Source: Anoplolepis gracilipes
Lineage: Eukaryota; Arthropoda; Insecta; Hymenoptera; Formicidae
NCBI RefSeq assembly: GCF_047496725.1
Contig: NC_132983.1
Location: 5,805,501 to 5,869,500, forward strand
Length of the DNA stretch: 64,000 bases
Reading direction: 5' to 3'
The position numbers were made by a program, and so were the translations under genes. Of this stretch, positions 55,750 through 64,000 are shown piece by piece. Below the pieces are notes generated by a model that was given only the letters and a program-made list of their open reading frames with translations, did no database searches and had not been told where the DNA came from. Within the stretch, counting starts at the first letter, position 1; every line of letters begins with the position of its first letter.

Positions 55750-57341
55750 TTTTTTGCTTCCTATCTTTTTCCCAAAAGTTAATTATACAACGTTTTTATA
55801 TAAAATGCGAGAGAATTATAACTAACCGGAATTATATTTTCATTTCGCAATTAATGATGTGCTAAATCTAAATTGTAAACGGCGTCCTACATCAAATCTC
55901 AATCCAACCTAACGATTCAGCAGCCTCTCCTGACCTTTCGTTAAATCTCGCATTAAACTCTAGAGTGCGCATCAATCTTATTATCTACAGTCGATAATCT
56001 GTCACGATTTTTAAAAAAAAAAAAACTTATTTAATATTACACTTATAATTAAATTAAATTATTATTTTTAATATTATGCGCATGAAAATATTTTACTAAA
56101 TTCTAACGAGATATCGTAAAAAAATATTATCTATATAGTTACAATTTTAGTCATCTCTGTTTTATAATATATAAAGTATCACATAAAAATATTTTTATCC
56201 TATAAATCCTATATATCCTATAAATTTGCGAATTTACTCCATTTTTCTTTCTTAGCTTAATCTATGTAAATTATTTTTAATTGATTTCTTTCATAAATAG
56301 ATTATACATATATTTTCTTTTATATTTATAATCTAAAAACTATTTATCTTAATGCAATAACTACACTATGTATCGAGTGACAAATGATGATTTTTTTGTT
56401 ATAGGATACACAAATTTTTTTATAATCTAACAGAGAAATTTTTCTTTTGTGAAATTATATTTTTAAATACGATACGATATTATATTTGATATGTTTCAAA
56501 ATAAAAATTACCGCATATTTATATCTGGAAAGAATACTTAAAATATCGTACAGATGTAAAGATGAGTGTTTGCAATCTTTTTCATATAATGTACAAAAAT
56601 TATCCTACTTAGAATTATCCTAAAATTTTCAAAGAACGTACTGTACAGTGACTTATGTGATATACAATAATTTAAAATTTTTAATCTATACTATTAGCTG
56701 CATATGCAGATTGCATCCAACTATACTCTTCAGTGGAAGAAAAATATCAGCAGGTGTTTTTTTTAAATATAACAAATAATTATAATTAAAATTATAATAA
56801 TTAAATTAAATTAATATCAATTGCATACGGTTACGTTAAAAACAATTTTTTTGCATTTGTTTCAAAGTTACCAAGCAGTAATATACATTGAATCTCGCTC
56901 ATTTGTACTGTAATATGTATGATAAAAAATCGTTAAGAATAGCTCTCTTATAAATAATAATATTTCAAACATTCAGTGTTGTAGAGAGCAAAACAAAATA
57001 AAAAGTAATAAAATAATATTAACTGATATAATTCAATGAGCATAATTCCACATGTAAATTAATTTAGTATAAAATACTAAATTTATACTAAATTAATTTA
57101 CATGTGGAGTTATGCTCATTGAATTATATCAGTTAATATTATTTTATTACTTTTTATTTTGTTTTGCTCTCTACAACACTGAATGTTTGAAATATTATTT
57201 AGTCTGATAAAACTTATTAGAAGCAAAATCTTGAAATAGTTATGTAGAATTTCATTATAAATTAGTTTGCAAATTTGTTGTTATAGATATAAAAAATTTA
57301 TTTTGCCATTAAATATTAAAAGTTCTTTATCTGGTTCTTGC
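55750..57341. other. Intergenic upstream of maleless, downstream of PRC1
   Basis: The first about 200 bp upstream of the maleless ATG form the probable promoter (with CCTAAC near 55910). The rest is very AT-rich and contains a 240-bp near-perfect palindrome (56958-57197). No gene seen. Confidence 0.5.
56958..57197. mobile_element. 240-bp near-perfect palindrome (foldback element)
   Basis: Two 116-nt arms (56958-57073 and 57082-57197) are inverted copies with one mismatch seen, around an 8-nt loop. Termini TAATATTTCAAACATTCAGT. No coding frame and no clear target duplication. Confidence 0.88.
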
Positions 57342-59279
57342 TTAAAAGATGAAAGGCAAATTACTTGGGGCTGTTGCTAATTTTGGTGTATTATTGATTT
57401 TAGGACTGTGCAATGGTTTGCGTGCGGAACCACGAGTAACAGGCGTCGTAGCCGCAGAAAGATTTTTCCTCAACGGCTTCATGGGCGTTCGTATTATCGG
57501 TGTCTTGTTGATATTGGCTTTACTGGAGTTCTTCAATATATGTTCCGGCAGCATCGAGCTGTGCAATTCCTCTCTGTCCGACATAAGGTCCTGGAATTGA
57601 TTATACGTAGTATCCATGGTACTATTAGTAGGCGACAACGATTGTTTCTTCTTCTGTCTGCCGTTAGAGAACCTATGCGCTTTCTGAACAACAATCTTCG
57701 GTATTCTTCCGCTTCTTCTAATCTTGGACGCACTGACAGTGGGTTTATTTTTGTCGCCGTTTTTATTTCTACGTTTTAGCGACGTGTTTGGGGACGGACT
57801 GAATAATTTGCGTTTCGACAGCGGGGTTGGTCCCCGATGGACGCTAAGATGAGATATACCCGGTGTCCTCTTCGAACTGTTTAAGGGCGACTTCTTGACA
57901 GACTTGTCTTTCGCCTCTTTCCTCGCCTTCTTTATCGTCTCCTTCTCGTGATTGACACATTCCCAAGTTTCCGCTAAAACATTTTCCAACGATGCCCCGT
58001 AAATAGTGAATATCTGGTTGTGCTTAGTTTCATATTCCTGCACCAACCGCTGTAATTCCGCTTCGATTTTGGGTAATTTCTTTCGTATCACCTTGCGCTC
58101 TTTTTCCTCCATCAGCAATTGACCTCCACGATTGTGATAGCGATCCGGATTATTCGCACGCTGAAGCAATTCCTTTATCTTTATTATGAGATTTTCACGC
58201 TCTTCCAAAAGTTCAAATATCGTTTGATTTTCATTATAAAATTTGCGCAATCTTTCCACTTCTAACTCGTGTAATGTCAACAGATCCTCTGTAAATGTAT
58301 TAGAATGAAATGGGGCAAATGTGTTTCTTTCTACTTCGCAATATTTGCATAAGTCCCACAAGTTCATCAATTCTAATCTTATCTGTGTGACATATTTAAA
58401 AATATTCTCTTTTCTCTTCTCCTTACAACGTTTGATCTCTGCACTGAGTGCGTTTATAGTGCCAGTGCCGTAATCGGAATATTTGTCGAGGAACAATTGA
58501 CAAACATCAGCAGGTTCGTCAAGATATTTCCATAATGCTAACAAATCTTCCTTCATTTTCTCAACACGGCATTTTGTTTCTTCCACTTGTGTTTTCAATT
58601 CATCCCTAAATTCCTTCAATTTTGTCATATTATTTGCATTGAGTACAAACTCTTCGGGATTCTCACAGATTAATTGTTGAAATGGCGAAGATGGGGCTAT
58701 GTCCAAGTCATTCATCATTTTAATTATAGAACGACGTATATCTGTAAAAACACTCTCTAAACGTATTTTTTCATTCTCTTGTTTTTGCAGGTACAATTTC
58801 AAGCTTTCTACTTCCTGCTCTGTGGGAAGAACGTCTGGGGTAATGTTTATTTTTTTAGCCCCAAGCTTCTTACAGATATCAAATTCTTTTGCTAATAATT
58901 CCTTTAAAATCATCATACGTTCCTTTTTCATGTGTTCTAACTCTTGCATCTCGCTTTGAAGCATCTGCTCCACTTTACATAAAGGGATCTGATCGTAGTT
59001 CTCAGACTCCATCTCCAGATGCAACTCTGTATACAAAGCTGCTCTCTGCTTCAACAGATCCTTTATACTGTCCAACAATAGCTGCTGCTTTGTCTGTGAC
59101 TCAGCTACCATATCATTGAACAGATCCTCCATGTGATCATACGCTTGCTTATAATACATTTCTCGTGTTTCTCTGGTACATCCTATGATTTTCCAGTTCT
59201 TTTGAAGCTCCTTGAGTGATAGCCAAAGTTTCTCCACCATCTTTTGCCCGATTGGCTTCAACTCGAGTTCATCATCCAT
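57342..59279 (-). CDS. feo: Protein regulator of cytokinesis 1 (PRC1 / MAP65 / Ase1 family, fascetto)
   Basis: Crosslinks antiparallel microtubules at the spindle midzone and recruits kinesin-4 and Polo for cytokinesis. Single coding exon, 645 residues from MDDELELKPIG. The upstream in-frame ATG at 59324 lies before a CACAG acceptor, so translation should start at 59279. Long helical coiled coils fill about residues 20-300. The spectrin-like microtubule-binding region has the family block LWDLCKYCEVERNTFAPF and LLTLHELEVERLRKFY. The C-terminus is basic with several (S/T)P sites (TPGIS, SPSPN, SPTN), fitting CDK control. Divergent from PLRG1. Confidence 0.93.
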   Translation of the reverse strand: MDDELELKPIGQKMVEKLWLSLKELQKNWKIIGCTRETREMYYKQAYDHMEDLFNDMVAESQTKQQLLLDSIKDLLKQRAALYTELHLEMESENYDQIPLCKVEQMLQSEMQELEHMKKERMMILKELLAKEFDICKKLGAKKINITPDVLPTEQEVESLKLYLQKQENEKIRLESVFTDIRRSIIKMMNDLDIAPSSPFQQLICENPEEFVLNANNMTKLKEFRDELKTQVEETKCRVEKMKEDLLALWKYLDEPADVCQLFLDKYSDYGTGTINALSAEIKRCKEKRKENIFKYVTQIRLELMNLWDLCKYCEVERNTFAPFHSNTFTEDLLTLHELEVERLRKFYNENQTIFELLEERENLIIKIKELLQRANNPDRYHNRGGQLLMEEKERKVIRKKLPKIEAELQRLVQEYETKHNQIFTIYGASLENVLAETWECVNHEKETIKKARKEAKDKSVKKSPLNSSKRTPGISHLSVHRGPTPLSKRKLFSPSPNTSLKRRNKNGDKNKPTVSASKIRRSGRIPKIVVQKAHRFSNGRQKKKQSLSPTNSTMDTTYNQFQDLMSDREELHSSMLPEHILKNSSKANINKTPIIRTPMKPLRKNLSAATTPVTRGSARKPLHSPKINNTPKLATAPSNLPFIF

Positions 59280-59733
59280 CGTTACTACGTTATTATTCTC
59301 TGTGAAAGAGAATAATATTATCAACTGAAACTAACACACAGCTGTAATAATCGTGTTATCGAATATGTACCTTAATCCTTTTAAAGTATCGACTTCTTCT
59401 TCTTTTCTTAGTAGCACTGATCCGCTCAGATCATTAAAAGTATCAATTTCTTATTGCACTCTCGTCACAGACGACACCAGAAAACACATGCCGTTACCTT
59501 TTTGAATTTAAACCGTCAGTATAGTTTCTGGTTGCCTCAATAGTGGCGCTGTTGTCGTAAAAAAAGTAGAACGCACCATCGATAATAAAATATATAGATT
59601 GTAAGCGCCTTCAATTTTACTTAAAGTCACTGTCTAGTGACTTTAATTTTACTGACAATTCGAAAGCAGAAATCTTTGCTCTGATTGGCCAATCAAAAAA
59701 AAAAACCCTAGAACGAAAAAAATTATGAATCAA

Positions 59734-59864
59734 AGGCTGGTATTCATAGTATTATATTTAAGATCGTCTTAACATCCCATTCAACCAATGAAGTAGCCGC
59801 ATAGCATCATTTTATTGGTTGAACGAGGTCTTAAGACGACCTAGGGTCCAGGTAGTAACCAGCC
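59734..59864. mobile_element. 131-bp MITE with GGCTGGTA-type terminal inverted repeats
   Basis: Left end GGCTGGTATTCATAGTATTA... then AAGATCGTCTTAACATC...TTCAACCAAT is mirrored on the right by GGTTGAACGAGGTCTTAAGACGACC...ACCAGCC. This end type is widespread in insect genomes. Confidence 0.7.
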
Positions 59865-59900
59865 ACTCTTGCATAAAGGGTCTACAATAGGTGTTGTAAG

Positions 59901-59926
59901 CACAGACTTCTATATAGAAGTCTGTG
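59901..59926. repeat. Perfect 26-bp palindrome
   Basis: CACAGACTTCTAT followed by its exact complement without a loop. Confidence 0.85.
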
Positions 59927-60042
59927 GTTCCACTGCTGGAGCTTGTGCTCTGTCTCCTTCTTCCTTGGTCTGTGGACTATATAAACAAATAATTTTTGTT
60001 TGATCACATATTTAGCTTTTTTAAGCTGAAGGCATTTTACTT

Positions 60043-60076
<34 letters not shown>

Positions 60077-60104
60077 GAAGAACATATTTAATTTGTGTTA
60101 TAAA

Positions 60105-62043
60105 ATGGTAATAAGTATATTGAATTATATTTTTAATATTATTTTTTAAAGTTATATAAATATATTTATGGATATTGTGTATGTATGTATGTGTGTGTGT
60201 ATGTATATATAATATAGATTTTTGTGTAGAAATTTCAATATATAATTAATTATATTTTATATTCTATTTTATTTTCAATATTACAGGATGTTCAGAGACA
60301 TTCTGTACATACATTAGTGTTTCGTTCTTTAAAAAGAACTCACGACATGTTTCTAATAAACCAGGGAACTTTACCTCCAGTGGATCCTACTTTGTAAGTA
60401 CTTTACAATTGTTGAAAATTACTTTTTGATTAAATTTCATAATTATATCGAGCATTATTTTATTTTCAGACAACAAATGAAGAAAGCTATAAAAGCTAAG
60501 GATAATTATGGCCCGGTATTGGAACGTGTTAAGCAAAGTAATATAGCCAAAATGCAACAAGAAAATAACACTGCAGATCCTCCACCACCAGGAGGTAATA
60601 TAATATAATCGATATAAAAAAGTTTTTTTATAAATATGATTAAACTGATTTTTTTAAAATATACTTTCAGATGAAACTTTTGAAGCTAACATTACTTCAG
60701 CAGTTGTTCCTTACAATGTAACACAGGGAAACACAGGAATAGTTGCAGCAGCGACAGCTGGAGGAAGTAACGCAAGTACAGGTGCGCTAACAGTCCCCCA
60801 AAAGAAAATGCCTTCAATGGCTAAACCCAAATGGCATGCACCTTGGAAATTGTATAGAGTTATTAGCGGTCATCTCGGATGGGTACGGTGTTGCGCTATC
60901 GAGCCTGGAAATGAATGGTTCGCCACTGGTTCAGCTGACAGAGTGATCAAAGTGAGTATCTTACTTTAAAATATTTTAATTTTATTGATATTTTTTTTAG
61001 AAAATTAGCGAAAAAAAAGAAATTATGCATATAATTTATGAATAATTCTATTGAAATTAGATATGGGATCTCGCAAGCGGAAAACTAAAAGTTTCCTTAA
61101 CTGGCCACGTAAGCAGCGTGCGCGGTCTTGCCTTTTCTCAAAGACATCCTTATCTCTTTTCTTGCGGCGAGGACCGTCAAGTTAAATGCTGGGATCTCGA
61201 ATATAACAAAGTAATCAGACACTATCACGGACATTTGTCGGCCGTATATTCTATGGCGTTGCATCCTACCGTAGACATTCTCGTAACAGCGGGACGAGAT
61301 GCTACAGGAAGAGTATGGGATATGCGTACGAAAGCAAATGTTCATACACTCGTTGGACATACTAATACAGTAGCTAGTGTGATTTGTGAAGCTGCTGAAC
61401 CACAAATCGTCACCGGCAGTCACGATTGTACAATTCGTTTATGGGATTTGGTTGCTGGAAAATCCAGAGCCACTCTGACGAATCACAAAAAGAGCGTCAG
61501 AGCTTTGACGTTTCATCCGTCCTTATACATGTTCGCCTCAGCGTCGCCAGACAATATTAAACAATGGAAGTGTCCAGAGGGAAAGTTTATTCAAAACTTG
61601 TCTGGTCACAACGCCATAGTTAATTGCCTAGCTGTGAACGCCGATGGAGTTTTAGTATCCGGCGCTGACAATGGTACTATGCACCTTTGGGACTGGAGAA
61701 CCGGATACAATTTTCAACGCCTTCAAGCGCCAGTTCAACCTGGTTCAATGGACAGCGAGGCTGGAATATTCAGTATTACATTTGACATGTCGGGCACTCG
61801 TATGATTACAACAGAGGCTGATAAGACTATAAAAGTATACAAGGAAGATGATACCGCTGTAAGTGGATTTTCTTTGGAAATAATGTACCATACACTTGCA
61901 ATTTCATAATCATCTATTTTATATATGATTATTTGATTATTCTACTTTTTATAATATTGTATTATTTTATTATTTATTTTCAGACTGAAAAAACACATCC
62001 GATAGACTGGCGACCTGACATAATAAAACGAAGGAAATACTAA
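60105..62043 (+). CDS. Tango4: Pleiotropic regulator 1 (PLRG1 / Tango4), NineTeen-complex WD40 protein
   Basis: A core subunit of the Prp19/CDC5L complex needed for spliceosome activation. Exons 60105-60107 (ATG only), 60287-60393, 60470-60594, 60671-60951, 61061-61858 and 61984-62043 join in phase to give 457 residues (human 514). The N-terminus DVQRHSVHTLVFRSLKRTHD matches the family directly after the Met, supporting the ATG|GTAATA start exon, although an upstream start exon cannot be excluded. Seven WD repeats follow KWHAPWKLYRVISGHLGWVR, with family-specific FSCGEDRQVKCWDLEYNKVI, RHYHGHLSAVY, GSHDCTIRLWD and SGADNGTMHLWDWRTGYNFQ. The C-terminus is WRPDIIKRRKY. Confidence 0.95.
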
Positions 62044-62160
62044 GAACCTTTATTTATCAACTCTAATTTAAAGTCTATTTTAGATAAAAATTTTATGTAT
62101 TTTAAGTATTCAAAAATTGTAAAAAGATATAGCCAGTGAAATAATGCTGGATATTATATT

Positions 62161-63345
62161 TTAAAGTTCTTCGTTCAAATCGAAATCTTCCTCAGGAAAA
62201 TCTCCGGCCTTCACGTGCATTGGCTTCACAAATCCACCATACTTTGCTGGACATTCGAAATATCTTTTACCACCGACACTGTCGAAAATATATAAAAAAA
62301 ACAGTGTAATCAGAAAGATATTTTGATATTACAATACAGAATGTGAAATTATGCCTTTACCTTCCATCGTTCTTGCCAAGAGGTTCATCGTATTTCACAC
62401 CAATCCACCAGCCTTCTTTAAATTCAGTTTTACCTAATAGAATAATATGACATTTAAACAAATGAAAATATATTTTCTGTGAGATAAAAGCACTTACAAA
62501 GCGTGCTAAGGTTCTACTAACCAATGTATAAGATAGTAGCTCTCCGTCTTGGTTGATTCGGGACAGATACTTCACAGCGATCTCCAACTTTACATAAACT
62601 GGCTAAACGTTCTTCCGCTTCCTCTTCCCGTTTCTTTTCCTCTAATTTCTTTTTCATTTCTTCCTCATTATATTTCCCCAGCTTATTCTTCTCCAGAAAC
62701 GCCTTAACGGTATCTGTTAAAAAAAAATACCCAAGTATAAATAGAAAAAATCATCATTTATCACAATTTAATATATAAAATAAATGCAATATTCTACCTG
62801 TTTTCTTAGCATACTCCTCTTCGGATATCTCAAACTTCTTCACATGATTTAAATCTTCTGTAGTGCTTGAGAAATTATCAATAACCTGCGATATAATTAT
62901 TCATAATTTTCTTTTGCTTCAAAATATTGTTTTGAAAGCATCATCTTTTTTGATAAAGTACAAGTATCTATCTCTTGTTGCAATGTAAAATATCTGCACA
63001 AGCTTACGTGAATTCTCATGCCATCATCGATTGGATAAGATCCCAAAAGACGCTGTCCTTCCTCCAATTTGCAAACAAACTTGTCATTTTTATCATAGAC
63101 TTCGATCGTCATCGTAGATGGACTGCCGCCCGTAAGAAGCTCCAGCTTACCCTGTAATTTTGTAACTTACACATTTCTCTACGCACATACATGAGTGTGA
63201 AAAATCTAGGAAAGAGAAATCTCACCTTAAATTCATCGACAGTTATACTCTTTTGAAAGCGACGCTGCACGCAACAGAATTCTTGCCCAGAATTTGTGAT
63301 CGATACATTCACAAAATCGGACGTGATCACGCTATACGAACTCAT
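62161..63345 (-). CDS. TBCB: Tubulin-folding cofactor B (CAP-Gly)
   Basis: Acts with cofactor E to handle alpha-tubulin during tubulin heterodimer folding and release. Exons 63345-63226, 63151-63008, 62885-62798, 62713-62522, 62433-62361 and 62278-62161 join in phase to give 244 residues, the human length. The N-terminal ubiquitin-like domain covers about 1-90 (TIEVYDKNDKF, IDDGMRIHV). A Lys/Glu-rich coiled coil (EEEMKKKLEEKKREEE) precedes the CAP-Gly domain (GWWIGVKYDEPLGKNDGSVGGKRYF then KYGGFVKP). The tail is DFPEEDFDLNEEL. The exon 4 donor is ATTG|GTTAGT; reading past it instead shifts frame. Confidence 0.95.
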
Positions 63346-64000
63346 TTTATTTTCTTTGATACGTATTAAATATACAATTACTTGATCATAGGTTAGAATA
63401 TCAATTTCAAGCGTTTACGAATTCCATTCGACGATTGCACATACAATTATAACGAATAATAAATACGATACGATTTTATAAAATAAATTCACCCTCGTTT
63501 ATGTATTTCAACATTAATTACAGGATATATAGATCGATAAACTCCGATGCTTTGACAGATATTCAAAATTCTCCAAGTGTCATGTGGCTTTTATGTGGAA
63601 TGTGTGTAACGCGCGCGCATCAGCTGATTTGTAGTATATATATGATATATTAAAAAAAAAAATTAAAAAATTCCAAAGAATATAAATAAAAAAATATATC
63701 TTTTTCATATACAGCTTTAAAGTTACTCCCAACATTTTCTTACATCATTAAAATGGTAATGTTGTTGGTATATGATTAAAATGAAAAACTTGTGCTTCCT
63801 TCTTATAGAGAGAAAAAAAAAAAAAAAAAAAAAAGATGAAGGAATATTTTTATTACAAATATTTGACGACAGAAAAAATATAGTAAATAAATATCTTATA
63901 TATTTGAAATTATAATGTAATATAACATAATATCTTGAATGTATAAATCTTCATTTAAAATAATTTCTTTCAGAACAATGAATTAATGCTAGTTATTGTT
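63346..64000. other. 5' flank of TBCB to window end
   Basis: Promoter-side DNA of TBCB, with an A-rich tract near 63810-63833. No coding frame or other feature seen. Confidence 0.5.

Larger units (their letters stand above)
59280..60104. promoter_or_regulatory. Divergent promoter region of PRC1 and PLRG1
   Basis: Contains the PRC1 leader exon and intron, a 131-bp MITE (59734-59864), a perfect 26-bp palindrome (59901-59926) and an A27 tract (60047-60073). Confidence 0.5.

Noticed and set aside
57349..57600. Plus-strand ORF with a signal-peptide-like start
   Set aside because: Lies antisense to the C-terminal coding end of PRC1; hydrophobicity arises from complementing a basic Lys/Arg-rich region.
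59280..59324. Upstream ATG for PRC1 (15 extra residues)
   Set aside because: A CACAG acceptor lies between this ATG and the next; the extra peptide is intronic and MDDELE is the better start.

Overview
This is an AT-rich nuclear sequence from an insect, most likely a hymenopteran and possibly an ant. I infer this from compact genes with many short GT-AG introns, insect-type gene content (an EcKL/CHK-like kinase, JIP3/4 (Sunday driver), maleless), short TTAGG/CCTAA runs near promoters, many microsatellites and MITE-like foldbacks, and an intact Penelope-like element. Species and chromosome cannot be read from the sequence alone.

Layout. 1-5.3 kb: the last exon of an unrecognised coiled-coil gene (+), Nup37 (-), then GNL2/NOG2 (+) from a divergent promoter region holding a 119-bp foldback. 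5.9-8.6 kb: a CHK/EcKL small-molecule kinase (-). 8.6-11.5 kb: a gene-free repeat zone with several miniature inverted-repeat elements. 11.5-15.9 kb: a composite Penelope-like retroelement. It has an inverted truncated copy, a full copy with an open RT and GIY-YIG reading frame, two identical 134-bp pseudo-LTRs and a 12-bp target duplication. 16.3-17.8 kb: glucosamine-6-phosphate deaminase (-) with two candidate alternative last exons. 19.5-23.5 kb: RTEL1 helicase (+). 24.6-26.6 kb: TCP11-like 1 (-), followed by a cryptic two-exon 66-aa membrane ORF (-). 28.6-37.2 kb: catalase (-) with a 5.1-kb first intron. 40.3-48.6 kb: JIP3/JIP4 scaffold (-) with a microexon, alternative 3' ends and a possible internal first exon. 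50.4-55.7 kb: the DHX9/maleless helicase (-), with a small unrecognised ORF on the opposite strand inside an intron. 57.3-59.3 kb: PRC1/feo (-). 60.1-62.0 kb: PLRG1/Tango4 (+). 62.2-63.3 kb: tubulin cofactor B (-).

The genes are housekeeping genes for nuclear pores, ribosome assembly, splicing, telomere and genome maintenance, peroxide removal, amino-sugar metabolism, microtubule assembly and bundling, and motor cargo linkage. Nothing suggests a cluster or shared pathway. Exon boundaries below come from reading splice signals and checking that phases join. Every multi-exon model given closes to a complete frame, and lengths agree closely with the known families. The most unusual content is the Penelope composite, the candidate alternative and micro exons of the JIP and deaminase genes, and a set of long near-perfect palindromes.
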